DNA from: Citrobacter telavivensis | GTDB lineage: Bacteria; Pseudomonadota; Gammaproteobacteria; Enterobacterales; Enterobacteriaceae | Reading direction: 5' to 3' | NCBI GenBank assembly: GCA_009363175.1 | Contig: CP045205.1 | Coordinates: 682,001-746,000, forward strand | DNA: 64,000 bases | Part shown: positions 23,645 to 32,478 of the stretch, piece by piece | Layout: every line of letters begins with the position of its first letter | Position numbering within the stretch: position 1 is the first letter of the stretch | Program-made: the position numbers and the translations under genes | The notes under the pieces: model-generated | What the model was told of the DNA's origin: nothing | The model's database searches: none | What the model saw: the letters and a program-made list of their open reading frames with translations, nothing else

Positions 23645-24490
23645 ATGTTAACACCAGCACAAAAACATTTTGATCGGGTGATGGCTGAGCGCCGCAGTAA
23701 TCGCGGTACAACCACCGCCGAAAGAACTGCATACGAGCAGATACTTTTTCGCCTGCGCATGGATAAAGCCGACCTCAGCCGCATCCAGTCGAATGCCGGT
23801 AAGGCGAAGCTGAAAAGCGAGCGCCTGCCGGATTACCAGCCATGGATTGATGGCGTACTGGCAGCGGATACGGGCCAGGCGGATGAAGTGATCACCACTG
23901 TAATGATCTGGGCAGCGGATGCCGGTGATATTGCGCAGGCGCTACGGATAGGCCAGTACGTGCTGCGCCATAAAATCCCGATGCCTGACCAGTACAAGCG
24001 CACCACCGCCACGGTACTGGTTGAAGAAATTTGTGATCCCATCCTTGCCGCCTTCAAAGCGAACCCGGCAAAGGCAAGCGTGAGCATTGACAACCTCAAC
24101 GCACTGAACGGCATCACCACCCATGAAGATATGCCCGATCAGGTAAGGGCTAAGTTGTTTAAGGCCATGGGGTACACCGTGCGCCTTAATCAGGATGTTG
24201 AATCCCAGCAGCTTGCCCGCTCGCATTTGCAGGAAGCTATCAGGCTCAACGCAAAAATTGGCGTGGCGCGTGATATCGAACTGCTGGATCGCAATATCAA
24301 AAAGCTGACCGCAGCCAGCGGCGGAGAAGGCGAGGGCGATGCGCCACCGGTACAGCCGGAAGCGCAGCCAGAGGCCGCGAAAGCTGCGCCGGAGAAAGCG
24401 CCGCGCACTACCGCAGCCAAAAAGCCGAAAAACAGCCAGGCAAAACCGGCAGCAAAGAACAGGGCGACGCGCAAAGCCGCGAAGTCATAA
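23645..24490 (+). CDS. M: terminase small subunit (P2 gpM)
   Basis: 281-aa cos-recognition subunit working with P. The N-terminal two thirds match P2 M (MLTPAQKHFDRVMAERRSN; LRHKIPMPDQYKRTTATVLV). The last 60 residues are a low-complexity Ala/Pro/Lys tail (KAAPEKAPRTTAAKKPKNSQ), longer than usual, and probably disordered and DNA-contacting. Confidence 0.93.
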   Translation: MLTPAQKHFDRVMAERRSNRGTTTAERTAYEQILFRLRMDKADLSRIQSNAGKAKLKSERLPDYQPWIDGVLAADTGQADEVITTVMIWAADAGDIAQALRIGQYVLRHKIPMPDQYKRTTATVLVEEICDPILAAFKANPAKASVSIDNLNALNGITTHEDMPDQVRAKLFKAMGYTVRLNQDVESQQLARSHLQEAIRLNAKIGVARDIELLDRNIKKLTAASGGEGEGDAPPVQPEAQPEAAKAAPEKAPRTTAAKKPKNSQAKPAAKNRATRKAAKS

Positions 24491-24589
24491 CGAATGTGCC
24501 CCCGCGCACCAGGCGGCACGGTGTGACGCAATAAGGCCCGGCCTCTACTGCGTCACGCCGTCCACCGCCTGCCTTATGGAGATACCTGT

Positions 24590-25078
24590 ATGAGCCTGGT
24601 CGCCACTGAACCGGTAAGACCGCCATCAGATCCCGCGCCGGACGATGGCGGCGCAAAAGTTGAGAGCCTGCCTTTCTGGCCTGTGATTGTGCTGGCTGAC
24701 CTGCGCCGCGCGATGCGCCTTGACGGGCAGGTAACAACCGATCGTCTTATGTCCCGCACCATTGAGGCCGTGGCCCACGTTAACGATCAGCTTCTTCTGT
24801 GGCGTCAGGTTCAGGTTGATGCTGGTTATCAGACTCTGGCTGAGATTCCCGCTGATCCGGTGAATGGCGAATCGGTGAAGGTCTGGCGCTATAAAAACGC
24901 CGTCTGGTCACTGACCAAAGCCCTGTTGATAGAGGGATATCGCGATATTGATACCACCAGTAAAGGGGATGACCACGCGCAGGCGCTCAGCACCCAGATA
25001 GATACGCTCTGGCGTGATGTTCGCTGGTCGATTCGCGATATCCAGAATGAAGATCGCGGCCTTGCGGAGCTGTGCTGA
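24590..25078 (+). CDS. L: head completion protein (P2 gpL)
   Basis: 162-aa protein that stabilises filled heads before tail joining. It shows the family features LPFWPVIVLADLRRAMRLDG and VWRYKNAVWSLTKALLIEGY. Its TGA overlaps the ATG of X (TGATG), so the two are coupled. Confidence 0.93.
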   Translation: MSLVATEPVRPPSDPAPDDGGAKVESLPFWPVIVLADLRRAMRLDGQVTTDRLMSRTIEAVAHVNDQLLLWRQVQVDAGYQTLAEIPADPVNGESVKVWRYKNAVWSLTKALLIEGYRDIDTTSKGDDHAQALSTQIDTLWRDVRWSIRDIQNEDRGLAELC

Positions 25079-25281
25079 TGAACGTACAGGCGCAGCAGGA
25101 TGACACCGTTGATGAACTTTGCTGGCGGTATTACGGCAGGACGGCGGGAGTAACCGAAGCCGTGCATGAAGCCAATCCGGGACTGTGCGACAGCGGCCCG
25201 CTGCTGAGCGCCGGGCAGGTTGTTTATCTTCCCGAATTACCACCACCAACCCAGCGGGAAACCGTGCAGCTATGGGATTAA
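25078..25281 (+). CDS. X: tail protein X (LysM-like)
   Basis: 67 aa, exactly the length of P2 X. LysM-like fold with CWRYYGRTAGVTEAVHEANP and ending RETVQLWD. Essential for tail formation in P2. The start is ATG 25078, overlapping the L stop; an in-frame GTG lies 6 bp upstream inside L. Confidence 0.92.
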   Translation: MNVQAQQDDTVDELCWRYYGRTAGVTEAVHEANPGLCDSGPLLSAGQVVYLPELPPPTQRETVQLWD

Positions 25282-25321
25282 TTACATATGAAAAATTCAA
25301 AGGATTAAGCGGGGTGTAAGT

Positions 25322-25711
25322 ATGGTCGGTGAACCAATTTCTGGCGCTGCCGCTGCAACGGTGACTATTACGGGCGTCACATTCGCCAGCATGCTATCAG
25401 GCACTGACGCGGGCGTATTTGTCGGGGCTTTTGCCGGGGCTGTGGTTTATGTACTTTCCGCTGCGGAGTTAAGCCGGTTTGCTCAAGTTGGGTATTTCAT
25501 AGCCTCTTTTTTGATTGGCGTACTCGCGGCAGATATGACAACGGGGCTTATCACGTTGGCGATCGGTAAATATCTCCCTGACGGCATTACGGTGGGTAAG
25601 TCTATTGGTGCAACCGTCGCCGCCGCACTGGGAGTTTATGTGCTTCTCATGCTCAGAAAAATAAACCCAGGGCGTTTATTTTCGGGGGGTGGCGATGGTA
25701 ACGCTAAATGA
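25322..25711 (+). CDS. holin-like membrane protein, first of two
   Basis: 129 aa with three hydrophobic stretches (about 10-48, 57-80, 93-111). It resembles the LydA-type holin family found in P2-like lysis cassettes, where two small membrane proteins precede the endolysin. It overlaps the next membrane gene by 17 bp. Whether this one is the holin and the next an antiholin, or the reverse, cannot be told from sequence. Confidence 0.7.
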   Translation: MVGEPISGAAAATVTITGVTFASMLSGTDAGVFVGAFAGAVVYVLSAAELSRFAQVGYFIASFLIGVLAADMTTGLITLAIGKYLPDGITVGKSIGATVAAALGVYVLLMLRKINPGRLFSGGGDGNAK

Positions 25712-26015
25712 ACTTCTGCTTATCGTGAATGCAATTACATGCGCAGTGATCGCGGTGACTTTGGGTACTTATCAGCGTAATGGGGCGACTCATAAGCGTC
25801 TGGCTGCTTTGTTTGCCTGGGTGCTCATTGTTGCATGTGGTTCCGTCACCATCCTGATCGTTACCGGAAGGTATTCAACCGCAAACTTTGCAGAGACGGC
25901 GATCAATATGGCGCTCTGTGTGGCTGTTCTATCGGCTAAAGGCAACGTTATGAAGATCGTTAACCGGTCGGACGCAATGAACATAAGCAAACGAGGTGCC
26001 CGTAATGGCAAATAA
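25695..26015 (+). CDS. holin, second small lysis membrane protein
   Basis: 106 aa with an N-terminal hydrophobic helix (LLLIVNAITCAVIAVTLGTY), a second (FAWVLIVACGSVTILIVTG) and a third near the C-terminus. It is typical of the HP1/P2-relative holin family. GGGGGG precedes ATG 25695 by 6 bp, better than the in-frame GTG at 25689. Its last codons overlap the endopeptidase start. Confidence 0.75.
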   Translation: MVTLNELLLIVNAITCAVIAVTLGTYQRNGATHKRLAALFAWVLIVACGSVTILIVTGRYSTANFAETAINMALCVAVLSAKGNVMKIVNRSDAMNISKRGARNGK

Positions 26016-26397
26016 CTTTAATTTCAGCCAGCGAAGTGAAAATAACCTGAAAGGTGTTAACGCTGACCTTGTGAAAGTTGTCCGCCGCGCCCTTCAACTT
26101 TCCGCTGTTGATTTTGGTATCACCGAAGGGCTGCGCTCTGTAGAGCGGCAAAAACAGCTTGTTGCGGAAGGGAAAAGCCAGACGATGAACAGCAGGCACC
26201 TTTCAGGCCATGCGGTTGATGTGTTTGCGTACCCAACCCCGGCAGGCTCATGGGACTGGAAATTTTACCAGCAGATTTCCGAAGCCTTCAAACAGGCGGG
26301 AAAAGAGCTAAATATCCCCATTGAGTGGGGCGGCGACTGGAAGACGCTGAAAGATGGCCTGCACTTCCAGCTTCCTTATGCGGCGTACCCTGCATGA
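26005..26397 (+). CDS. endolysin: M15 L-alanyl-D-glutamate endopeptidase
   Basis: 130-aa peptidoglycan peptidase that cuts the peptide stem during lysis. The zinc ligands are visible in SRHLSGHAVDVFAYP and the C-terminal GLHFQLP. P2 uses a different type of endolysin (gpK), so this is a module swap at the same position. ATG 26005 follows GAGGTG with 7-bp spacing. The stop overlaps the spanin start (ATGA). Confidence 0.92.
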   Translation: MANNFNFSQRSENNLKGVNADLVKVVRRALQLSAVDFGITEGLRSVERQKQLVAEGKSQTMNSRHLSGHAVDVFAYPTPAGSWDWKFYQQISEAFKQAGKELNIPIEWGGDWKTLKDGLHFQLPYAAYPA

Positions 26398-26930
26398 TTC
26401 TGGCATGGCTCAGGCGATACTGGCGCGGCCTTCTGGCTGCGTTAATTCTGGGTGGTGCCTTCCTTTCTGGTTCATGGTTTGGTGCCCACCAGGCGAATAC
26501 GGCATGGGCACTGAAATGGAAACAGCGGGATGCCGACGACGCTACCGCGCTGGCAAAGCGGCAGGCAGAAGCCAGAGCCGAAGAGCAGCGCCGACAAGGT
26601 GAAATAGATGCGATTGAGAGAAGGGCTGAGGGGCAGATTGCTCAGGCCGTTGCTGATGCTGACCATGCCCGCGCTGTTTCTGACGGGCTGCATGACGAAG
26701 CCGCAAAACTCGCCGCGAGATTGGCAGCAAGTGAACGCGCCCGCCGTGCCGCAACTGCCAGCGGAGGCCAGGCAGGCACCACCGGCAGCGAACTGCTTGC
26801 CGAGCTGTTCCGCCGCGCTGACCAGCGAGCGGGAGAGTTGGCGGCAATTGCTGATCAGGCAAGGATTAGAGGGCTGACCTGTGAAGCCGCTTATGATGCG
26901 CTGACAGGAGCCAGCGCGGTGGAGAAATAG
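26394..26930 (+). CDS. inner-membrane spanin Rz-like (DUF2514 type)
   Basis: 178 aa starting MILAWLRRYWRGLLAALILG: one N-terminal membrane anchor (about 10-27) followed by a long Ala/Glu/Arg-rich coiled coil (about 40-150). With the embedded lipoprotein it would bridge and fuse the inner and outer membranes at lysis. The frame extends upstream into the endolysin; ATG 26394 is coupled to the endolysin stop. Confidence 0.85.
   Translation: MILAWLRRYWRGLLAALILGGAFLSGSWFGAHQANTAWALKWKQRDADDATALAKRQAEARAEEQRRQGEIDAIERRAEGQIAQAVADADHARAVSDGLHDEAAKLAARLAASERARRAATASGGQAGTTGSELLAELFRRADQRAGELAAIADQARIRGLTCEAAYDALTGASAVEK
26608..26877 (+). CDS. outer-membrane spanin Rz1-like lipoprotein, embedded in Rz
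   Basis: 89 aa in the +1 frame wholly inside the Rz gene. It has a hydrophobic signal ending in the lipobox LTGC (LMLTMPALFLTGC), then a proline-rich stretch (NAPAVPQLPAEARQAPPAAN) as in other Rz1 proteins. It would be lipidated, anchored in the outer membrane and pair with Rz. The exact start among the nearby Met codons is uncertain. Confidence 0.85.
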   Translation: MRLREGLRGRLLRPLLMLTMPALFLTGCMTKPQNSPRDWQQVNAPAVPQLPAEARQAPPAANCLPSCSAALTSERESWRQLLIRQGLEG

Positions 26931-26932
26931 CG

Positions 26933-27400
26933 ATGTTAAAACCCGATCTGCTTCGCAAACATATCAGCCAGGCGGTGCCGTGGTTGCGTGACAACCCTGA
27001 CAATCTGGCGGTGTACGTCCAGAAGGGGCGCATGGTCAGCACCGGGCAGCGCTCTGCCTCGTTTGAATACGAGTACACCATTGAGGTGCTGGCGATGGAT
27101 TACCCTGAGCCACTGGATACCCTCAGCCTGCCAATTCTGGCATGGGCGCGCCTGTATCAGCCTGAGCTGCTATTCAACCCTGACCGTGCCCGCGATGGCA
27201 TCACCTTTGAAGCGGATATCCTGAGCAATTCCACCATGGATGTGCTTATCAAAATTCAGGCCAGTGAGGCGGTTGTTGTCAAAGTTGAAGAGGGTAAGCC
27301 GGTCATACATCACCGCGCTGATCCTATGCCGGGGCCGGAGCTGGGTGCCTGGTCACTGGTCTTTGAGGATATGGTAAGCGGCGAAACATGGACGGACTAA
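26933..27400 (+). CDS. R: tail completion protein (P2 gpR)
   Basis: 155 aa, beginning MLKPDLLRKHISQAVPWLRD with family motifs ENPDNLAVYVQKG-like and SFEYEYTIEVLAMDYPE. In P2, R and S are needed to finish the tail and join it to the head. The start lies 2 bp after the Rz stop and the stop abuts S. Confidence 0.93.
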   Translation: MLKPDLLRKHISQAVPWLRDNPDNLAVYVQKGRMVSTGQRSASFEYEYTIEVLAMDYPEPLDTLSLPILAWARLYQPELLFNPDRARDGITFEADILSNSTMDVLIKIQASEAVVVKVEEGKPVIHHRADPMPGPELGAWSLVFEDMVSGETWTD

Positions 27401-28033
27401 ATGAACGCTGATCCGCTGTTCCATGCCCTTGATGATTATCTGGCAACCGTGGCGGCGCAGCTCGCACCGGGCCAGCGTCGCAAGCTAACGCGCGAGGTGG
27501 CTATTGGTCTGCGCAAGCGCCAGCAGCAGCGTATCAACAGCCAGAAAAACCCCAGCGGAGAGAGCTATACGCCGCGCCGCCGTAAGATTTTGCGCACTCA
27601 GGGCGGGGTTAAATTCCTGTGGAAAGATGAAGTGCGCGAGCTGAGCAACTGGCGCACTACCGGGCGCGGCGAACAGCGCGCCATCACCGGCTATGATGTC
27701 GAGAAAGGGGCATTGCGCACGTTCTATAAGCGCGATATTGAGCGCTATATTGAAATCCATCTCAACCAGACCAAGCGCACCACCACCCGTAAAGAAAAGA
27801 TGTTCCGCCGCCTGCGCACCGCTCGCTTTCTCAAGGCATACGGTACCGCCAGCGCCGCCGTGGTGGGTTACTCCGGGCATACCGCCGAGATCGCCAGTGT
27901 TCACCAGTATGGTGAGGTTGATACCGTGGCACCGGGTGCCCGTACCCGTTACCCGGCGCGTGAATTGCTGGGCTTTACGGAAAGCGATCTTGACTGGCTG
28001 GCGGATACTATCGTCAGTTTTCTGCAACCCTGA
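27401..28033 (+). CDS. S: tail completion protein (P2 gpS)
   Basis: 210 aa, phage virion morphogenesis family. Basic N-terminal half (GLRKRQQQRINSQKNPSGES), family segment SVHQYGEVDTVAPGARTRYP and C-terminal LGFTESDLDWLADTI. It starts immediately after the R stop and is the last gene before a hairpin terminator. Confidence 0.93.
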   Translation: MNADPLFHALDDYLATVAAQLAPGQRRKLTREVAIGLRKRQQQRINSQKNPSGESYTPRRRKILRTQGGVKFLWKDEVRELSNWRTTGRGEQRAITGYDVEKGALRTFYKRDIERYIEIHLNQTKRTTTRKEKMFRRLRTARFLKAYGTASAAVVGYSGHTAEIASVHQYGEVDTVAPGARTRYPARELLGFTESDLDWLADTIVSFLQP

Positions 28034-28044
28034 CCCATTTCTGC

Positions 28045-28068
28045 AGTACTGTTAAAAGTGACAGTGCT
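28045..28068 (+). terminator. hairpin terminator after S
   Basis: AGTACTGT pairs with ACAGTGCT (one G-T wobble), followed by CGATGCTTTTTC. A related hairpin with compensatory changes (AGCACCG/CGGTGCT, then CGATGATTTC) occurs at 33553-33576. A second inverted repeat, CACTG/CAGTG, follows at about 28086-28104. Confidence 0.7.
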
Positions 28069-28124
28069 CGATGCTTTTTCCCGCCACTGTCATAACTGGC
28101 AGTGTCTGCCGGTACCACCCTCCA

Positions 28125-28144
28125 TTGTTACCAACCCCTGACAA
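28125..28144 (+). promoter_or_regulatory. Ogr-type late activator box upstream of V
   Basis: TTGT-TACCAACCCCTG-ACAA gives TGT-N12-ACA. A start site 55 bp downstream of its centre would lie about 25 bp before the V ATG, matching the geometry of P2 PV. Confidence 0.72.
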
Positions 28145-28213
28145 CGCCAGCGCGTTGCTTGCGCGCGCGTGGATCATGAAACTGGCTGTAAATTTAATAA
28201 CGCAAGCCAGCTT

Positions 28214-28849
28214 ATGAACCTGAATGAACTCTATCGCCTGATCTGTAACCTTGTCCGTATTGGTACGGTGACGGATGTTGATCTTGCTGCTGAGCCGCCA
28301 GTTGCGCGAGTCTCAACGGGAGAGAATACAACGGACTGGATTCGCTGGGCGGCTTTGCGCGCCGGAACGGCTGTTACATGGTGGGCACCTACGCCAGGCG
28401 AACAGGTGTTACTTTTTGCCCCATGCGGCGATCTGGAAAATGCCGTCATCATGGGCAGCTTGTACAGCGATAGCGTGAAGCCACCGGATAACGGTGAAAC
28501 GTCAAATGTCACTTTGTACCCTGACGGGGCAAAGGTTCTGTATGACCCGGAAACCGGCGCACTGGCTGCTACTGGTATTAAGAGCGCAACCGTAGAGGCG
28601 TCTGACTCTATCGCCGCGACTGCCCCCAAAATGACCTGTACCGCAACAACCTCAATCACCCTTGATACGCCAGAAGTGATCTGCTCTAAAAAGCTCTCAT
28701 GCTCCACGTTTGAGATGAAACAGGGCGGCAAGATGACCGGCAATGTTGAGCATAGCGGCGGCAGCTTTACATCAAATGGCGTTGTGGTGCATACCCACAA
28801 ACATGGCGGCGTAGAACGTGGCGGAAGCCAGACGGACGGCCCACAATGA
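28214..28849 (+). CDS. V: baseplate spike protein (P2 gpV)
   Basis: 211 aa, the same length as P2 V. Trimeric membrane-piercing spike: N-terminal OB fold (about 20-95, GEQVLLFAPCGDLENAVIMG), then repetitive beta-helix, ending with the metal-binding apex motif VVVHTHKHGGVERGG (HxH). The longer frame from 28169 is not needed; ATG 28214 fits the family and the predicted late promoter. Confidence 0.93.
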   Translation: MNLNELYRLICNLVRIGTVTDVDLAAEPPVARVSTGENTTDWIRWAALRAGTAVTWWAPTPGEQVLLFAPCGDLENAVIMGSLYSDSVKPPDNGETSNVTLYPDGAKVLYDPETGALAATGIKSATVEASDSIAATAPKMTCTATTSITLDTPEVICSKKLSCSTFEMKQGGKMTGNVEHSGGSFTSNGVVVHTHKHGGVERGGSQTDGPQ

Positions 28850-29211
28850 CCAGTGCAAGATATCGCGGGATGAACGCCGAAACCGGCGAAACGCTCACCG
28901 ATAACGAGCATATTTCTCAGTCCATCAATGACATTTTGTTAACGCCGGTTGGCTCTCGCGTTATGCGCCGTGCCTACGGCTCGCAGCTCAATAACCTGAT
29001 TGACCAGCCAGGCAATGCCGTAACGCGCCTTCGCATTATGTCCGCGATATACAGCGCGCTTTTCCTTTGGGAGCCGCGTATCTCACTGACCAATATTGTA
29101 CTGACGGAAACCGGGGCGGGGCAGATGATTGCCACCATCAAGGCCAGCCGTACCGATACCCAATCACCCTTTACCACGGACGTAACGATCGGCAGGCAGG
29201 TGCAGGCATGA
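28846..29211 (+). CDS. W: baseplate assembly protein (P2 gpW, gp25-like)
   Basis: 121 aa baseplate wedge component of the T4 gp25-like lysozyme-fold family. Family core: SINDILLTPVGSRVMRRAYG and LFLWEPRISLTNIVL. It overlaps V and J by 4 bp on each side, showing tight coupling. Confidence 0.94.
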   Translation: MTSARYRGMNAETGETLTDNEHISQSINDILLTPVGSRVMRRAYGSQLNNLIDQPGNAVTRLRIMSAIYSALFLWEPRISLTNIVLTETGAGQMIATIKASRTDTQSPFTTDVTIGRQVQA

Positions 29212-30119
29212 GCGGAACAATCGATCTTTCACAATTACCGCCTCCGGTGGTGGTGGAGCCGCTGGACTTTGAAACGCTGTTCAATGAGCGTAAAGAGGCG
29301 TTTATCGCACTTTACCCGGAAGATGAGCAGGACGTTATCAGGCGCACCCTCTCGCTGGAATCTGAGCCGATCACCATGCTGCTGGAAGAAAACTGTTATC
29401 GCGAATTGTTGCTACGCCAGCGCGTGAACGAAGCAGCGCGCGCGGTAATGGTGGCGTACTCTGTGGGCAGTGATCTGGATCAGCTGGCGGCAAATTTCAA
29501 CGTGGAGCGCCTGACCATCACGCCGGAAGATGACAGCGTTGTACCGCCTGTGCCTGCGGTGATGGAATCGGATGCCGATCTGCGCGTCCGCACTCCGCAG
29601 GCGTTTGAAGGGCTGAGCGTTGCCGGGCCAACGGCGGCATATGAATTTTTCGGCCTGTCTGCTGATGGGCGCGTTGCTGATGTATCTGCCGTAAGCCCAA
29701 CGCCTGCCTGCGTCACCATCTCTGTGCTTTCCCGCGAGGGTGACGGTACCGCCAGCCAGGAGTTGATCGATATCGTTGCCAGCGCGCTGAATGGCGAAGA
29801 GGTGCGCCCGGTTGCCGATCGCGTGACCGTGCAGGCGGCGGAGATCGTGCCTTATGAGATTGATGCCACGCTGTATATCTATCCGGGGCCGGAGTCGGAA
29901 CCCATCCGCCAGGCATCTGAGCAGAAGTTACAGGCGTACATAGCCGATCAGCGTCGCCTGGGGCGTGATATCCGGCTGTCTGCCATTTATGCCGCGCTGC
30001 ACGTTGAAGGAGTCCAGCGGGTGGAGCTGGCCCAGCCGGTGGCGGATATGGTGCTTGATGATACTCAGGCGTCCCACTGTACCGGCTACACCATAACCGT
30101 TGGGGGGTACGATGAGTAA
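29208..30119 (+). CDS. J: baseplate protein (P2 gpJ)
   Basis: 303 aa, P2 J being 302. Baseplate wedge protein of the T4 gp6-like family: MSGTIDLSQLPPPVVVEPLD start, DLDQLAANFNVERL, and the P2-like NGEEVRPVADRVTVQAAEIV. The open frame begins earlier inside W, but ATG 29208 overlaps the W stop and gives the family length. Confidence 0.94.
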   Translation: MSGTIDLSQLPPPVVVEPLDFETLFNERKEAFIALYPEDEQDVIRRTLSLESEPITMLLEENCYRELLLRQRVNEAARAVMVAYSVGSDLDQLAANFNVERLTITPEDDSVVPPVPAVMESDADLRVRTPQAFEGLSVAGPTAAYEFFGLSADGRVADVSAVSPTPACVTISVLSREGDGTASQELIDIVASALNGEEVRPVADRVTVQAAEIVPYEIDATLYIYPGPESEPIRQASEQKLQAYIADQRRLGRDIRLSAIYAALHVEGVQRVELAQPVADMVLDDTQASHCTGYTITVGGYDE

Positions 30120-30729
30120 AACCCTCACGCCGCCCAGCTCAACGCGCCTTGAGCGTGTCGCCGCCCGTGTTTGCGCCTCTCTGGGGGAAGTGCGGGTACC
30201 GCTGCGTCAGCTCTGGGATCCGTATACCTGCCCGGTTGATCTGCTGCCCTATCTGGCGTGGGCTTTCTCCGTTGATAGATGGGATGAGAACTGGCCCCAG
30301 ACAACGAAGCGTAAGGCGATAGCTGATGCGTTTTACCTGCACCGCTACAAAGGCACCACCGGAGCAATGCGCCGCGTTGTGGAGCCGTTTGGGTACTTCA
30401 TCCGGGTTAACGAGTGGTGGAACATTGATACCGACCCAGGCACGTTTACGCTGGATATCGGCGTTGAAGACGAAGGCATCAGCGAAGAAACCTATCAGGA
30501 GCTTGAGCGGCTGATCGCTGACGTTAAACCGTGTAGCCGTCACATGCTGGGCATGAGCCTGCACTTACAGACTACCGGCCCCCTTTATGTTGGTGCGTCT
30601 GCCTATCTGGGCGACACGCTAACCGTGTACCCCTATTTCCCCGAAACCATTTCAGTTGGCGGTGAGGAGTATGTGGGTAGTGCAATTCATTTGATTGATA
30701 CTGTGGAGATCTCACCAAGTGGCAACTAA
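30112..30729 (+). CDS. I: baseplate/tail formation protein (P2 gpI)
   Basis: 205 aa. Tail-protein I family: CPVDLLPYLAWAFSVDRWDE, then KGTTGAMRRVVEPFGY and DVKPCSRHMLGMSLH. It overlaps J by 8 bp and H by 11 bp. Confidence 0.94.
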   Translation: MSKTLTPPSSTRLERVAARVCASLGEVRVPLRQLWDPYTCPVDLLPYLAWAFSVDRWDENWPQTTKRKAIADAFYLHRYKGTTGAMRRVVEPFGYFIRVNEWWNIDTDPGTFTLDIGVEDEGISEETYQELERLIADVKPCSRHMLGMSLHLQTTGPLYVGASAYLGDTLTVYPYFPETISVGGEEYVGSAIHLIDTVEISPSGN

Positions 30730-31726
30730 ATATTATGCCCTGCTAACCAATGTCGGGGCCGCGAAGCTGGCGAACGCCACGGCATTGGGTGAACAGGTTG
30801 AAATTACTCAGATGGCGGTAGGGGATGGCAACGGCGCACTGCCGACGCCAAACCCTGCGCAGACCGCGCTTGTACATGAGCTGCGCCGCGCGCCGCTCAA
30901 CACGCTGACCATTGACCCGGTAAACACCAACCAGATTATTGCTGAGCAGGTGATCCAGGAAGACGTGGGCGGGTGGTGGATCCGTGAGATTGGGCTATAT
31001 GACAGCGACGGCGATTTGATTGCCATTGCCAACTGTGCGGAAACTTATAAACCGTTATTGCAGGAAGGTAGCGGGCGTGTGCAGGTAATTCGCGTCATTC
31101 TGATCGTCAGTAGCACTCAGGCGGTAACGCTTAAGATTGATCCATCTGTGGTACTTGCAACCCGGCAGTATGTTGACGACCAGATAATCCAGGTTAAAGC
31201 CTACGTTGATCAGCAACTGGCGGCGCATATTGCAGCCAGTGACCCGCATCAGCAATATCTGCTTGAGGCGGATATTGATAAATATATCCCCGCTGGTTTT
31301 CCTCTCCCATGGCCTGCGGCAACGCCGCCAACAGGATGGCTAAAATGCAACGGAGCGGCATTCGATAAAGCAAAGTATCCGAAACTGGCGGTAATTTATC
31401 CTACTGGCAGCTTGCCAGATCTTCGCGGTGAGTTTCTGCGTGGCTGGGATGATGGGCGTGGTGTTGATAGTGGGAGGGCTTTACTGTCAACGCAGGGGCA
31501 CGGTATCCCTAAAATTTATGGTTATTTTCAGACCTATGATGTTGAGGGTGATGAAGCGCCAACAGGGCCATTTACTCAAGGCGATATGGGAACCACAAAA
31601 TTAGTTGGAGGAGGGGCGTCAGGCCATGATGAACGCATCTTTTTTGACTCTACCAGAATTATTCCTGATGCCGCAGAAGTCAGACCGAGAAGCACCGCAT
31701 TTAACTACATTGTGAGGGCAGCATAA
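30719..31726 (+). CDS. H: short tail fibre / collar protein (P2 gpH, truncated type)
   Basis: 335 aa, about half of P2 H (669 aa). The N-terminal part (1-150, ATKYYALLTNVGAAKLANAT) is the conserved baseplate-attachment region. The shaft is short, and the C-terminal part is a collar-type receptor domain (PLPWPAATPPTGWLKCNGAA; SLPDLRGEFLRGWDDGRGVD). The GTG start is inside the end of I. The shorter shaft and different tip predict a host range unlike P2. Confidence 0.9.
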   Translation: MATKYYALLTNVGAAKLANATALGEQVEITQMAVGDGNGALPTPNPAQTALVHELRRAPLNTLTIDPVNTNQIIAEQVIQEDVGGWWIREIGLYDSDGDLIAIANCAETYKPLLQEGSGRVQVIRVILIVSSTQAVTLKIDPSVVLATRQYVDDQIIQVKAYVDQQLAAHIAASDPHQQYLLEADIDKYIPAGFPLPWPAATPPTGWLKCNGAAFDKAKYPKLAVIYPTGSLPDLRGEFLRGWDDGRGVDSGRALLSTQGHGIPKIYGYFQTYDVEGDEAPTGPFTQGDMGTTKLVGGGASGHDERIFFDSTRIIPDAAEVRPRSTAFNYIVRAA

Positions 31727-32319
31727 TGACGCAGGCAAAATTAAACAGTGAGTTTGTTGCTACCGTTGCGGGGGATATCACCGTATTTAATTACGATAGC
31801 AAAACTCATGAGTACATTTCTTCATCAGAAGAATATCTGGCGGTAGGTGTTGGCCTGCCTGCCAACTCATGCACTGACGCGCCAACAGAAGAGAAGGCCG
31901 GTTATGCCATTTGCCGGACAGCAGAATTATCAGGATGGGAATACATTATTGATCATCGTGGTGAAGATGTTTTCAGTACGGAAACGGGGGAGCCTGTTGC
32001 CATCACATCACTGGGCGATTACCCAGAAAATACCACCACGCAGGCACCTGCCACACCATACGATTCGTGGAACGGCAGCAAATGGGTGACGGATACGGAA
32101 GCGCAGCACACGGCAGACGTGGAGGCAGCAGAGCAGCAGAAAACGGCCCTACTGGCAGATGCTCAGGCAACAATCAGCCTTTGGCAAACTGAGTTACAGC
32201 TAGGCATCATCAGCGATGAAGATAAAGCCAGCCTGATAGCCTGGATAAACTACATCAAAGCGGTGCAGGCTGTAGACACGTCAACCGCGCCAGATATTGA
32301 ATGGCCTGACAAGCCATAA
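31726..32319 (+). CDS. G: tail fibre assembly chaperone (P2 gpG type)
   Basis: 197 aa, caudoviral tail fibre assembly (Tfa) family. It has the family core YDSWNGSKWVTDTEAQ and the C-terminal helix with WQTELQLGIISDEDKASLIA and IEWPDKP. It overlaps the H stop by one base. A terminator follows. Confidence 0.92.
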   Translation: MTQAKLNSEFVATVAGDITVFNYDSKTHEYISSSEEYLAVGVGLPANSCTDAPTEEKAGYAICRTAELSGWEYIIDHRGEDVFSTETGEPVAITSLGDYPENTTTQAPATPYDSWNGSKWVTDTEAQHTADVEAAEQQKTALLADAQATISLWQTELQLGIISDEDKASLIAWINYIKAVQAVDTSTAPDIEWPDKP

Positions 32320-32339
32320 AACTACCGAGATTCGTCTTA

Positions 32340-32365
32340 AAGGCTGGATTAACCAGCCTTTTTTA
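32340..32365 (+). terminator. terminator after the tail fibre operon
   Basis: AAGGCTGG-ATTAA-CCAGCCTT stem followed by TTTTATTGG, 20 bp after the G stop; it isolates the V-to-G operon from the acyltransferase gene. The rest of the 32320-32478 gap is the acyltransferase leader. Confidence 0.9.
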
Positions 32366-32478
32366 TTGGCGCGGATCACGTTACCCGTCACCTAAAGCCA
32401 ATTTTTAACGGTAGATGGTAACTTTAGCTCAGGTTATAATTAGGTTAATGAGTTCATGACTTTTAACGAGAGGCAAAA

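Noticed and set aside
28231..28911. 226-codon minus-strand frame opposite V
   Set aside because: Antisense shadow of the repetitive spike gene.
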